Shown: in pieces, positions 51,561-61,438 of the stretch
How the letters are laid out: each line of letters opens with the position of its first letter
Numbering within the stretch: the stretch's first letter is position 1
From: Anabaena sp. WA102
GTDB taxonomy: Bacteria > Cyanobacteriota > Cyanobacteriia > Cyanobacteriales > Nostocaceae
DNA length: 64,000 bases
NCBI RefSeq assembly: GCF_001277295.1
Contig: NZ_CP011456.1
Span: forward strand, 5,274,001-5,338,000
Direction of reading: 5' to 3'
The notes under the pieces: generated by a model
What the model saw: only the letters and a program-made list of their open reading frames with translations
What the model was told of the DNA's origin: nothing
Database searches by the model: none
Made by a program: the position numbers and the translations under genes

Positions 51561-52123
51561 ATCTCGCCTCCCAGTTGTGCGATGCTACGATCAATTAAAA
51601 TTTGTTGAGCATCTGCGCTAATACCACCCTTGAGTTGTCCTTCTACTTTTTGTAGTGCTTGCTGCACTACTTTTTGTCGAAGTTGGGAGATAGCTTTCTC
51701 TAGTTCTGCATTCAAATCAGATGCTGCGGTTTCTTTTAACCGGGCTACATCTAAATTTGCTTTAGCTAAAATAGCCTCTTTAGCAGCCTGAGCATTTTGT
51801 TCAGCTACTTGAGTGATTCTCTGTGCCTCTTGCTGTGCTTGGGTTAACTGTCCTTGGGCTTTAGCCAAAGAAGTTTGTGCTTCCCGCAAGCGTCCTTCTG
51901 CATCTTGAATAACGCTTTCAATACCGGAGCGTCTTTCAGTCAAGATATTAGTTAAAACTTTGCGTCCAAAGTAGAATAGTATGCCAATCAGAATTACTAA
52001 GTTAATTAGATTGGTTTCCAGGATGTCTAGGTTTAGACCAAAACCGCCTTCTGCTGCGCCTTCTGCCATTTCAGAGTGAACAGCTTCTGCGGCAAGTAAT
52101 AAAATATTGCCCATGTTACCCAT
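51557..52123 (-). CDS. atpF: ATP synthase F0 subunit b
   Basis: The 188-residue protein has one N-terminal membrane helix (about 34-55; LINLVILIGILFYFGRKVLT) and then a long charged helix (RLREAQTSLAKAQGQLTQAQ), the stator stalk. A short N-terminal extension before the helix is typical of photosynthetic b subunits. It overlaps atpH by 4 bp. Confidence 0.96.
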   Translation of the reverse strand: MGNMGNILLLAAEAVHSEMAEGAAEGGFGLNLDILETNLINLVILIGILFYFGRKVLTNILTERRSGIESVIQDAEGRLREAQTSLAKAQGQLTQAQQEAQRITQVAEQNAQAAKEAILAKANLDVARLKETAASDLNAELEKAISQLRQKVVQQALQKVEGQLKGGISADAQQILIDRSIAQLGGEI

Positions 52124-52276
52124 CTACAAGTGCGCTGCTCGCTTGGTAATTCGTTAATTTTTCCCGACAGGGAAAAAAGTGCCAATTTTTTGGACACTTA
52201 AATTTCGCCACATTTTTGGGCATACACCCTAATGTGTTTATGCTTTCGTAGCACCAATTTGGTCATATAGTCGGAA

Positions 52277-52708
52277 CTACTTCGCCAAAGCTGGTCCTAA
52301 TAGTTTTTCTAGAATCTGGTTGCTGAGGGCATCAACTTGTCCTTCTAGGGTAGCCATAGCTGCTTGCTTTTGCTGCTCTATTTCCTGAGCAGCTTGTTCG
52401 CGTTGGGCTTGGGCTTCCTGTTGGGCTTCGGCTATTTTTTGTGCCGTAATTTTCTTAGCTTCATTCTGGGCAGCTTCTATAGTCAATTGAGACTGCTTAC
52501 GCGCAGATGACAGTTGCTGCTCATACTCTTTTGCTAAGGTTTCAGCTTTAGCCAAGCGCTCACGAGCATCAAGGATATTGGTACGGACATAGTTATCCCG
52601 GTCATCCAATACCTTAGTCATAGGCTTGTAGAAAATTGCATTCAACAAAGCTGCCAACAACAGGAATTGCAATGCCATCAATGGCAAGGTAGCATCGAAA
52701 TCAAACAT
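52277..52708 (-). CDS. atpF2: ATP synthase F0 subunit b'
   Basis: The 143-residue protein has an N-terminal membrane helix (ATLPLMALQFLLLAALLNAI) and a long charged helix. A second, divergent b subunit is typical of photosynthetic bacteria and plastids, where b and b' form a heterodimer. Called atpG in cyanobacterial usage. It is separated from atpF by 153 bp and from atpE by 375 bp. Confidence 0.95.
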   Translation of the reverse strand: MFDFDATLPLMALQFLLLAALLNAIFYKPMTKVLDDRDNYVRTNILDARERLAKAETLAKEYEQQLSSARKQSQLTIEAAQNEAKKITAQKIAEAQQEAQAQREQAAQEIEQQKQAAMATLEGQVDALSNQILEKLLGPALAK

Positions 52709-53083
52709 TTCTCTCCTCTTTGGCTGGAATACTAATTTTCTTGGCTAGTGATATGATCTAGCCTTTGATAATTTTACGAATCCCGTTCTGACTAATTATC
52801 AATAAGTTGCTAGTTTATAGAGGCGTGTAGATATCCAGCTTTTCGCTATCTGTCACCGGGAATTTTAGATTTTAGATTTTAGATTTTAGATTCAAAAAAT
52901 TTGGTATAATCCCCGTCCTTCAAGACGGAAAAATACTCGCTGCGCTGCGTACGCTTCGCTAACGTCAATCCCAAATCTTCAATCTCTACACTTGTTTGGT
53001 GGAGTCAATCCAAAATCGTCAATCCAAAATCCAAAATCTAGTGACATCTTTCACGTCTCTACACTAACAAAACTTTTTCGGTC
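52709..53083. repeat. Long repeat-rich spacer between atpE and atpF2
   Basis: This 375-bp spacer carries four to five copies of an ATTTTAG heptamer (52862-52892), a palindromic GC-rich small repeat (CTGCGCTGCGTACGCTTCGC near 52938) and degenerate AATCCAAAATC units (about 53008-53038). No gene is seen. It is an unusually long break in a conserved operon. Confidence 0.7.
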
Positions 53084-53329
53084 TTAGGCAAAAGGGTTAG
53101 CGAATAGCAATACCAAGGCAATTACCAAACCGTAAATTGTCAAGGATTCCATGAAGGCTAAGGTTAAAAGTAGTGTGCCGCGAATTTTGCCTTCTGCTTC
53201 GGGCTGACGGGCAATACCTTCTACTGCTTGACCTGCTGCATTACCTTGACCAATACCAGGTCCAATTGCAGCTAAACCGATAGCGAGAGCAGCAGCTAGA
53301 ACTGAGGCAGCTTGTACTAATGGATCCAT
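53084..53329 (-). CDS. atpE: ATP synthase F0 subunit c
   Basis: I take the start [20 protein letters not shown] at 53329, giving the standard 81 residues; a longer open frame to 53377 adds residues not found in c subunits. Two membrane helices are joined by the polar loop RQPEAEGK, and the proton-binding Glu61 is in [11 protein letters not shown]. Rings of this protein drive rotation. Confidence 0.97.
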
Positions 53330-53474
53330 GACGATTTTCCTTGCTTTAACTACAAAAATTACAAATGTACGTAACAACTAGATGTGTGTTTTCACACTGC
53401 ACTAGGTTTTCAAATCGCTGTGGCGATGTTTTGAGCAAGTTTGCTCGTCTAAACTGGGCTATCAACTGAGGGCG

Positions 53475-54230
53475 TTAATGCTCCTCATGTCCTTCTTCGC
53501 CGTGTCCCTCTAAAGCCTCATGAATATACGCTCCGGCTAGGGTCGCAAATACTAGGGCTTGAATAGCACTAGTAAACAAACCCAAAGCCATTACTGGCAA
53601 AGGCACAAAGAGAGGCACGAGCAATACCAATACCGCCACTACCAATTCATCCGCCAATATATTTCCAAATAAACGGAAGCTTAGGGAGAGGGGCTTGGTA
53701 AAATCTTCGAGAATGGCAATTGGCAATAGAATCGGTGTTGGCTCGATATATTTTTTAAAGTAGCCTAAACCTCGTTTGCTAAATCCAGCGTAAAAATACG
53801 CCAAGGAGGTTAGCAATGCCAATGCGACTGTTGTATTTATGTCGTTGGTAGGTGCTGCTAGTTCACCAGAAGGCAAGTGGATTAGCTTCCAGGGAATTAA
53901 TGCTCCTGACCAATTTGATACGAAGATAAACAAGAATAGCGTACCAATAAATGGTACCCAGGGGCGATACTCTTTCTCTCCGAGTTGGTTTTTAGCTAGA
54001 TCCCGAATAAATTCTAGGGCATATTCCATCAAATTTTGGATGCCACGAGGAATTTTTTGGACGTTTCTGGTGGCAGCTAGTGATGCTATTACTAGGATAG
54101 CAATCACAAACCATGAGGTGAGAAATACTTGCCCATGTATTTTGAGACTGCCCAGTTGCCACAAGAAGTGATGACCTACTTCTAATTCGGCGAGGGGAAA
54201 AGCGTTAAAAGCGTTTAATACACTAAGCAT
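53475..54230 (-). CDS. atpB: ATP synthase F0 subunit a
   Basis: The 251-residue membrane protein has the conserved half-channel helix SLSFRLFGNILADELVVAVL with its essential Arg and the later LVFATLAGAYIHEAL. It carries the N-terminal segment VGHHFLWQLGSLKIHGQVFL. It conducts protons between membrane faces and the c ring. Called atpI in chloroplasts. Confidence 0.97.
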   Translation of the reverse strand: MLSVLNAFNAFPLAELEVGHHFLWQLGSLKIHGQVFLTSWFVIAILVIASLAATRNVQKIPRGIQNLMEYALEFIRDLAKNQLGEKEYRPWVPFIGTLFLFIFVSNWSGALIPWKLIHLPSGELAAPTNDINTTVALALLTSLAYFYAGFSKRGLGYFKKYIEPTPILLPIAILEDFTKPLSLSFRLFGNILADELVVAVLVLLVPLFVPLPVMALGLFTSAIQALVFATLAGAYIHEALEGHGEEGHEEH

Positions 54231-54327
54231 GGGCGTTCTTCAAGGGTTTTCCCCAAAAATCGAGGATTGGAGGATTGTCTGTAGTCTGTAGAGGTTTATG
54301 TTTAGCACTGCTAGACCCCTACACCCT

Positions 54328-54813
54328 TTAAGCTTCAGGAATGAATGCAGTTTGCACCATATAGATGAGGAGGGTAGCTTTGTAGGTGAGAAATCCCAAG
54401 AATATAGGCAGAATATGTAGCTGATGCCATTGACTCGCCAATATAATCGGTATCATGATCAGAGCAAAACGATTTTTACTCAAACTTTGTTTTTCACCAC
54501 CAAGTCTCTCGACATCGTTAGCCAGCATTTTTAAGTAAACCACACCTGTACACGCCCCAATCAAATAATTTAGGGCTATGTTTAAGGAATAAAAAATCCA
54601 CACAGAGATAAAAATAATCCCCGTCAACACAAGTGTGATTACCAGCAACTTCTGATAGAGTTGATAGAACTCTTGCATGGAAGAGCTTACTGGTTCTGTT
54701 TGAGCAAAACCAGATTTCTCATCTTGTTGTGTTGTCTGAGTCGGTGCAATTGATTCTTCTGACAAGCTCACGAGACTTGAAACCAGTACAGCTAATATGA
54801 GATGACTGCACAT
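54328..54813 (-). CDS. atpI: ATP synthase operon protein I
   Basis: The 161-residue protein has about four membrane helices (VITLVLTGIIFISVWIFYSL, IALNYLIGACTGVVYLKMLA, LILASQW-type, FLGFLTYKATLLIYMV). AtpI helps c-ring assembly or ion uptake and heads the operon. The first 45 residues are not conserved in character, so the true start may be MQEFYQLYQK (codon 46). Confidence 0.88.
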   Translation of the reverse strand: MCSHLILAVLVSSLVSLSEESIAPTQTTQQDEKSGFAQTEPVSSSMQEFYQLYQKLLVITLVLTGIIFISVWIFYSLNIALNYLIGACTGVVYLKMLANDVERLGGEKQSLSKNRFALIMIPIILASQWHQLHILPIFLGFLTYKATLLIYMVQTAFIPEA

Positions 54814-54938
54814 TCAGTCAGTTGAATCATATCACGATCCGGTAACACTACTTTAGAAAAAAACAATTAACTTATTTTTTGTCAGTTGTTATTGGTCAGT
54901 TGTCAGTGGCAAGATAATCGCCTAGTTACTGATTTTTT

Positions 54939-56120
54939 TCATGAAGCGGGGGTTAGTAAGAGTAGTTGTTGTTTGAGGAGGTTTCTTACTCCGTCTAAGT
55001 CTAGCTTGACTTGGGCTAAAATTTCAGCCACTGTGGCATTATTACCACATTTTTGCATAAACTCAAATTCGGCTGTTGATAAATTAACAATTTGGTAATC
55101 ATAGTTAAATAAACATTGACTGGGAAACCCATCTATGCAAGGGTTAAGTTCGGGGATTGCAGTTAATAAAGTCTTATCTGCTGACCAGTCGGTTTTGGGT
55201 AGGGGGGGACGACTGAGGAAAAATTCGTAATGTGCTACTTCAGGATTCAGTAATTCTATCAACCGATAACGTTGACGTTCTGTGAGTTCGGCGGCTCTTT
55301 CAATTAGTTCTGGTGCTTTTTCTAGAAGCTTTTCTAGTTGCCAAAATCCGGGATTGGAAAAACCTACAAAGTCTAATTCGGAAGCATCTATGAATTTAAA
55401 CAATGTATCAATATTGTAGTCTGTTTCCTGGGGATGGACGTACATATCAGCAAAGCATTCATCCCGCTGGTTTTCCATTGACCATCTTTCTTTTTCACGC
55501 TTGACAATGCGGTTATTTTCTGGTAGAGAAGCAAAGATTTTTCTTCCGACTTGAACGCCATCACGATAGTCACCGCGTTTGTTACCTTGAAGAAGAGCGA
55601 TCGCCTTTTGCATGAGTTGTATTTCCCATCTTCCCAGTTCTCCATACACAAAAATGTGCATTATTCCACCTGGAGTGAGTTTTTTCGCTAATGCTTGGAT
55701 ACCACGAATGGGATCTGGTAGATGATGAAGCACCCCAACACAATTTATTAAATCAAATTGTCCTGGAATTTGTTCCACATCATAGATGCTTAGGTGATGA
55801 AATTCCAGACGGTCAGCACCGGAACTTTGACAGCGTTTTTTTGCTACTTCTAATGTACCAGCACTTAAATCTATTCCCACTACCTGCGCTTGCGGGTTGA
55901 GATGTACTAAATATTCTGTGCCGACTCCTGAACCACAACCAGCATCTAAAATGCGGATATCTTGCCTTTGCGGTTTTCTACCTGTGCAGAAGCTATAAGC
56001 AGCTAACCAATTCCAACGCCAATTATATCCTGGTGGTGGTTCGTCGAGGATAGGTTCGGGGGGGAAAGGGTAGGTATCGTAGAGTTTCGCAACAGCAGCA
56101 CTTACTTGGGAGTCGGACAT
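54939..56120 (-). CDS. Class I SAM-dependent methyltransferase
   Basis: The 393-residue protein has a methyltransferase domain: motif I ILDAGCGSGVGTEYLVHLNP (about 57-76), VVGIDLSAGTLEVAKKR and INCVGVLHHLPDPIRGIQAL. It begins VAKLYDTYPFPPEPILDEPP, a common start in cyanobacterial members. The C-terminal third (about 260-393) is a helical extension (ERAAELTERQRYRLIELLNP) of unknown role. Substrate unknown. Single gene, convergent with nothing close by. Confidence 0.85.
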   Translation of the reverse strand: MSDSQVSAAVAKLYDTYPFPPEPILDEPPPGYNWRWNWLAAYSFCTGRKPQRQDIRILDAGCGSGVGTEYLVHLNPQAQVVGIDLSAGTLEVAKKRCQSSGADRLEFHHLSIYDVEQIPGQFDLINCVGVLHHLPDPIRGIQALAKKLTPGGIMHIFVYGELGRWEIQLMQKAIALLQGNKRGDYRDGVQVGRKIFASLPENNRIVKREKERWSMENQRDECFADMYVHPQETDYNIDTLFKFIDASELDFVGFSNPGFWQLEKLLEKAPELIERAAELTERQRYRLIELLNPEVAHYEFFLSRPPLPKTDWSADKTLLTAIPELNPCIDGFPSQCLFNYDYQIVNLSTAEFEFMQKCGNNATVAEILAQVKLDLDGVRNLLKQQLLLLTPAS

Positions 56121-57232
56121 ATTCAGGATTAACGCAGCATCTTTGAGTTTACCGGATAGGGGGTGATGAGAGTAAAAAAGTTTTACAGCTTACATATAGC
56201 TAGTTGACATACCAAGTATTAATGTATAATGTTTGCATTGAGTTTTAATAGTTGCTTATCAGGTGTCCGCAATCATGAATCAACCCATTCAAAAAATTAT
56301 CTTCGGTAGCCCTGGAACTGGCAAAAGTTACAGAATTGTTACCGAGATTATCCCTAATGATTTAGATATAGGTAAAGAAAATCCAGAAAACATCATTAAG
56401 ACAGTTTTTCATCCAGAATATACTTATGGGGATTTCATGGGTAAGTTAGTGCCAATTACCAAGTCTGGTAAAGTAGAGTACAACTATTATGAAGGACATT
56501 TTCTAAAAGCCCTATCTCAAGCTTATAAAAATATAAAAGATGCCTACGATAAAGAAGGTAAACAAATCAACCAACCCCAGAAGTGTTGAATGTTAGGAAA
56601 AGATTAAAAAAAAGTACCATAATTTGATACAATCTAAAAAAATCTAGATAAAGAATTATCAAATTATGCGCTTAAAGAATTTCCCAGAAGTGGTCAAAAC
56701 AATATTGAAACCATTGCCCAAAAAAGATTATCCAGTTCTGGACACATTTTCATTTGTATCAGTGTGGTTACAGTATGTCATGGATAAAAGTATAGTGAGT
56801 ATGAGAGATTTATTTCAAAGACTAAATAATCAAGGGATAGATTTAAAAATATCAAATTTTTCCAAGGCAAGTAAAAAGAGAGATACTCAAGTATTTTTGG
56901 AGATAATAACTGAATTAAACAATCAACTGAGAAAGAAAAAAGGAAAGGAAGAAACCCAAGCATTATTTCCTATAGATTCAACAATTATTACATTAACAAG
57001 TAAATTATTATGGAGTCAAGGATATCATCAAGTAAAACTATTTTGTGGGTTAGATAGTTTGACATCAGAAGTTGGTGGAATGGTGATTCATTTTGGGCAA
57101 GGACATGACCATAAATATGGACAAGAAACAGTAGAAGCAATTCCGTCAAAAGGAGTAGGGATAATGGATAGAGGATTTGCATCCTCCGAAAGAATATCTG
57201 AATTAAAACAACAAAAAAATAAAGCTTTTGTC

Positions 57233-58407
57233 CAGAAGTGTTGAATGTTAGGAAAAGATTAAAAAAAAGTACCATAATTTGATACAATCTAAAAAAATCT
57301 AGATAAAGAATTATCAAATTATGCGCTTAAAGAATTTCCCAGAAGTGGTCAAAACAATATTGAAACCATTGCCCAAAAAAGATTATCCAGTTCTGGACAC
57401 ATTTTCATTTGTATCAGTGTGGTTACAGTATGTCATGGATAAAAGTATAGTGAGTATGAGAGATTTATTTCAAAGACTAAATAATCAAGGGATAGATTTA
57501 AAAATATCAAATTTTTCCAAGGCAAGTAAAAAGAGAGATACTCAAGTATTTTTGGAGATAATAACTGAATTAAACAATCAACTGAGAAAGAAAAAAGGAA
57601 AGGAAGAAACCCAAGCATTATTTCCTATAGATTCAACAATTATTACATTAACAAGTAAATTATTATGGAGTCAAGGATATCATCAAGTAAAACTATTTTG
57701 TGGGTTAGATAGTTTGACATCAGAAGTTGGTGGAATGGTGATTCATTTTGGGCAAGGACATGACCATAAATATGGACAAGAAACAGTAGAAGCAATTCCG
57801 TCAAAAGGAGTAGGGATAATGGATAGAGGATTTGCATCCTCCGAAAGAATATCTGAATTAAAACAACAAAAAAATAAAGCTTTTGTCTTAAGAATTAAAA
57901 ATAATGTCACTTTAGAAATGCTAGAAAATGGTAATTGTAAAGTTGGCAAAGATGAAAGAGAAGTGGAAATTAGAGTAGTAGCATTTTGTGATATAGAAAC
58001 TAAGAGTGAATTTCGTTTAGCAACAAACTTATTAAATGAAGGAGAAGAGCAAGTTAGTAATCAAGAGATTATGGAAATTTACATACAAAGATGGCAAATT
58101 GAATTGTTATGGAAATTCTTAAAAATGCACCTCAAGTTAGACAGACTTATGACAAAGAATGAGAATGGAATTAGAATTCAGATAATGTGCTGTTTAATCG
58201 CTTATTTGATATTGCAACTAATAGAAATACCGCAAGAATTTGGCAAAACTTTATTAGATAAACTCCGTTATCTTCAGTCCTATATGTGTCAGGAAATAAG
58301 TTATGTTCATTGGTTTAGAAAACTTATTTGGATAAGATGAAAAATAGCACTTATAGGCTAAGTTTATTTCAATATGTAAAGTTTTATTACGCTATTCAAC
58401 ATTTCTG
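57233..58407 (+). mobile_element. IS4-like element copy 3 (inner, 1175 bp)
   Basis: It has the same 14-bp inverted repeats as copy 1 and is flanked by the 9-bp duplication GCTTTTGTC (57224-57232 and 58408-58416) derived from the transposase gene of copy 2. Orientation is the same as its host. The sequence looks identical to the other copies, so the insertion is recent. Confidence 0.96.
57321..58340 (+). CDS. IS4-family transposase (copy 3)
   Basis: This 339-residue protein has the same translation as the copy at 28345: DDE Asp in LFPIDSTIITL and GIMDRGF, and Glu in YIQRWQIELLWKFLK. It is intact and could mobilise all three copies, and copy 2 as a unit through its outer ends. Confidence 0.95.
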   Translation: MRLKNFPEVVKTILKPLPKKDYPVLDTFSFVSVWLQYVMDKSIVSMRDLFQRLNNQGIDLKISNFSKASKKRDTQVFLEIITELNNQLRKKKGKEETQALFPIDSTIITLTSKLLWSQGYHQVKLFCGLDSLTSEVGGMVIHFGQGHDHKYGQETVEAIPSKGVGIMDRGFASSERISELKQQKNKAFVLRIKNNVTLEMLENGNCKVGKDEREVEIRVVAFCDIETKSEFRLATNLLNEGEEQVSNQEIMEIYIQRWQIELLWKFLKMHLKLDRLMTKNENGIRIQIMCCLIAYLILQLIEIPQEFGKTLLDKLRYLQSYMCQEISYVHWFRKLIWIR

Positions 58408-59708
58408 GCTTTTGTCTTAAGAATTAAAAATAATGTCACTTTAGAAATGCTAGAAAATGGTAATTGTAAAGTTGGCAAAGATGAAAGAGAAGTGGAAATT
58501 AGAGTAGTAGCATTTTGTGATATAGAAACTAAGAGTGAATTTCGTTTAGCAACAAACTTATTAAATGAAGGAGAAGAGCAAGTTAGTAATCAAGAGATTA
58601 TGGAAATTTACATACAAAGATGGCAAATTGAATTGTTATGGAAATTCTTAAAAATGCACCTCAAGTTAGACAGACTTATGACAAAGAATGAGAATGGAAT
58701 TAGAATTCAGATAATGTGCTGTTTAATCGCTTATTTGATATTGCAACTAATAGAAATACCGCAAGAATTTGGCAAAACTTTATTAGATAAACTCCGTTAT
58801 CTTCAGTCCTATATGTGTCAGGAAATAAGTTATGTTCATTGGTTTAGAAAACTTATTTGGATAAGATGAAAAATAGCACTTATAGGCTAAGTTTATTTCA
58901 ATATGTAAAGTTTTATTACGCTATTCAACATTTCTGAACCAACCCAAAAATGTTGCTCTTGTTATTGATGAAATAAATCGGGGTAATTCTTCCGCGATAT
59001 TTGGTACTGTTTTTCAACTTTTAGATAGAGATAAAGATGGTTGGTCAAGTTATGGAATTAATATAACTACTATCGAATTTTTCAAGCTATTAGAATTGGT
59101 AGGAACTAAATTTGGTTATGATGAAAGAGGAAATATCAATAGTTATAAGCTACAACCTTATGAAGAAGTAGCTAAATTAGAAACATTACAAAAGAAAATT
59201 GAATTTTTAAATTTTGATTTGGTAAACAGAAGCATTAAAATTCCACCTAATCTTTCTATTCTGGCGACTATGAACACTTCTGATAATTCGATTTATTTCA
59301 TGGACAGTGCCTTTAAGCGTCGTTGGGATTGGGAGTTTGTAAACTGGGATCATAGCAAGCCTCTTAAGGCTACCTATGGAAAAGATGGAGTTTTAAACGA
59401 ACAAGAATGGAGAAATCTTATTACAAAACTTAACACCTTCATCAAAAAATACCATGACTCAATTAGGGGAATTGAAGACAAACAAATTGGGTATTACTTC
59501 ATCAAAGATTCAGTTACTGCTGAACAAATACAGAATAAACTAATGTTTTTCTTATGGGACAGCGTTTTTAATCGTGATAAAAAGCCACTATTAGAACTTC
59601 TAAAAGTAAAAAAAGATGACCTGGTAACTTTTGGAGATTTCACTAAACTACATAATACTTTTGTTAAAAATATAATCAATTTCAAGAACTAACTGCACTA
59701 TTCGTATA

Positions 59709-59815
59709 TACAGCGGTTTCCGCTCTTATGAGGTACAAAGTTGAATCATGAAACTCTTGTAGTGCGGGCATCTTGCCCGCTAGATATGTACCTCATAACA
59801 CCGGGAAGTGCTGTA
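59709..59815. mobile_element. MITE-like element, 107 bp, inside the restriction operon
   Basis: The ends are imperfect inverted repeats: TACAGCGGTTTCCGCTCTTA then TGAGGTAC at the left (59709-59736), and GTACCTCATAACACCGGGAA then GTGCTGTA at the right (59788-59815). A central hairpin GCGGGCATCTTGCCCGC (59764-59780) is present. It lies between mcrB and the nuclease gene and may affect their co-transcription. Confidence 0.7.
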
Positions 59816-59848
59816 AAGTGGAAATATTAGCCTACATTTTTAATTTCT

Positions 59849-61438
59849 ATGTTTGATTTTTCCAGTTTTAATCTAGTTAAAGGTTCTAAGGATTTTTTTA
59901 TTGGTATTCGTAAATCTAAAGTTGGAGATAATTTCGAGTTTTGTCTGCCAAATGGCTTTGAGAATTTTCCAGAGGATGACTTCAACGCAGTACGAGATTT
60001 ATTTTTTAAGATGTATCGCACCTTTCGCAAGTTTGAACGCGATAATTTAGACTCCAACCGATTCAACATAAATCAACCTGACTTTCAGCGAGAACAGGAT
60101 CAGACGACTATTTCATCTGGTGGAGTCAAGATACAAACAGAGGAAGGAGATATTTGTGTACTCTACAGTAAGATTAAAATGATTGAGCGAGTTCTAGAAG
60201 CTTACGATGACTTAGCAATCAACTCCATCCAAAAGAAAGTTAGACGTAGTGAAGATATCGACTATTCTCAACTTCATAAATATCTAGATCGTGCTATCTA
60301 TTTAAAAGATGATCTAAATATAAATAATGATGTAATTTATGTTGAGATGATGGATCTACCTTGTTTGACGATACGCTATCAAAGCACCGATATTGTAAAT
60401 CTGTATTGTTATATTCTCGATGAGATTGTTGAGCAGTTAAATGGTGATGTACCAGATAATATTAAAGCCCGAAGTCAAGAAATTCATTTTCTTGCTCAAG
60501 GCTTCAAGGAGGATTATTTAACTAGTAACCAGTCTATTTTTGACCAGGATACTTTTGAGGAGACTATTAATGTTCTTAAAGAATCACTAGATAATATAGA
60601 TAAGAATACCTATTACAAAGATACTGATTATTGGGGAATTTATGAAGCTATTGAAACATTCCTTTACGGTGATCTAAATCCTGAGAAAGGTGATGGTGAA
60701 TTTTGGGGAATATATGGGTTTTCTCTAATTTGGGAGGATATGTGTCATAGCTATTTCTTTAAGAAACACCGCAACGAAATTTGCTATGCGGACACAGATA
60801 TACCTCTGAAAGATTATGATAACCCACAAAGAGAAGAGGAAGATAAACATCGAGTTGGAAACCGCAAAGCTAATGGTGGATCTGCACGTTGGAATCAATG
60901 GGTTTACTGCACAAATTCCAATATTTCTAAATCTTCAGGAAAAGTAGCCGAAAAATTTCAATGGGATGAACTGTTTTGCATTGAATTTGATTTAAATGAT
61001 GGAACATTAGTTTACCAACAACCCAAGTATAATAAGTTTGAAAAACGAAATAGAAGTCAAGCATTACGTCGTTTTATCCGTCCTGATTTAATTATAGAAT
61101 CGAATACTAAAAAAATTGACAATAATGTTATAGAGGGTAATTTCATCAAAATAATTGATTATAAAGATGTACCATTAAAGTTTTATAAAAATAAAAAACT
61201 AGCTCCAAAATCAGCGAACAAATATCATTTAGATATCATCAAGCAACTTACATACGAATATGCTCTCCAGCAAACACACGAGGTTTCTGCAAGTGAGTTT
61301 TTTATTCCTTATTACTATAATGTAGAACCATCTAATCCATTAGGTGAATTGGAACAAAAACTAAACCTAAATGGTATAGTAATTTTTAGGGCAAATTTCT
61401 CTTTAATACAAAATATTTATTTAGAAGATAATCTATGA
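59849..61438 (+). CDS. McrC/LlaJI-like restriction endonuclease subunit
   Basis: The 529-residue protein fits the nuclease partner of McrB-like ATPases, closest in pattern to the LlaJI type: YGFSLIWEDMCHSYFFKKHR (about 291-310), IRPDLIIESNTKK and IIDYKDVPLKFYKNKKLAPK, giving the D...DxK of a PD-(D/E)xK site (about 410-445), and DIIKQLTYEYALQQ after it. The N-terminal half is unrecognised. It follows mcrB and overlaps the next gene by 4 bp. No DNA methyltransferase lies nearby, so a modification-dependent (type IV-like) role is more likely than LlaJI-style type II. Confidence 0.72.
   Translation: MFDFSSFNLVKGSKDFFIGIRKSKVGDNFEFCLPNGFENFPEDDFNAVRDLFFKMYRTFRKFERDNLDSNRFNINQPDFQREQDQTTISSGGVKIQTEEGDICVLYSKIKMIERVLEAYDDLAINSIQKKVRRSEDIDYSQLHKYLDRAIYLKDDLNINNDVIYVEMMDLPCLTIRYQSTDIVNLYCYILDEIVEQLNGDVPDNIKARSQEIHFLAQGFKEDYLTSNQSIFDQDTFEETINVLKESLDNIDKNTYYKDTDYWGIYEAIETFLYGDLNPEKGDGEFWGIYGFSLIWEDMCHSYFFKKHRNEICYADTDIPLKDYDNPQREEEDKHRVGNRKANGGSARWNQWVYCTNSNISKSSGKVAEKFQWDELFCIEFDLNDGTLVYQQPKYNKFEKRNRSQALRRFIRPDLIIESNTKKIDNNVIEGNFIKIIDYKDVPLKFYKNKKLAPKSANKYHLDIIKQLTYEYALQQTHEVSASEFFIPYYYNVEPSNPLGELEQKLNLNGIVIFRANFSLIQNIYLEDNL

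Larger units (their letters stand above)
56666..58869 (+). pseudogene. Transposase of copy 2, interrupted by copy 3
   Basis: The 339-codon transposase is split after codon 189 (56666-57232) and resumes at 58417-58869 (151 codons with the stop) once the duplicated GCTTTTGTC is discounted. The first part keeps both catalytic Asp residues, the second the catalytic Glu. Neither half alone is a functional transposase. Confidence 0.93.
56578..58936 (+). mobile_element. IS4-like element copy 2 (outer), carrying copy 3
   Basis: The ends are CAGAAGTGTTGAAT (56578) and ATTCAACATTTCTG (58936). Target duplications AACCAACCC flank it (56569-56577, 58937-58945). Total length 2359 equals two elements of 1175 bp plus one 9-bp duplication, so copy 3 inserted cleanly into copy 2. 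It interrupts the McrB gene. Confidence 0.96.
56275..59692 (+). pseudogene. mcrB: McrB-type AAA+ gene split by a nested IS
   Basis: The first part (56275-56577) holds Walker A FGSPGTGKSYRI and TVFHPEYTYGDFMGKLVPI. After the IS the frame resumes at 58946 with KNVALVIDEINRGNSS (Walker B), then ILATMNTSDNSIYFMDSAFK, the MNTxDxS signature of McrB GTPases, and FKRRWDWEF. Removing the IS and one copy of AACCAACCC restores a 349-residue frame without any other change. It lacks the N-terminal DNA-binding domain of E. coli McrB. As it stands the gene cannot make the full protein. GTG 56263 is an alternative start. Confidence 0.88.

Noticed and set aside
53330..53377. Upstream extension of atpE
   Set aside because: The added residues ([16 protein letters not shown]) are not part of c subunits; the standard start at 53329 gives the normal 81 residues.
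28257..58936. Composite transposon bounded by IS copies 1 and 2
   Set aside because: The 30-kb interval contains essential genes (ffh, rpsP, atp) and copy 1 has no matching target duplication.
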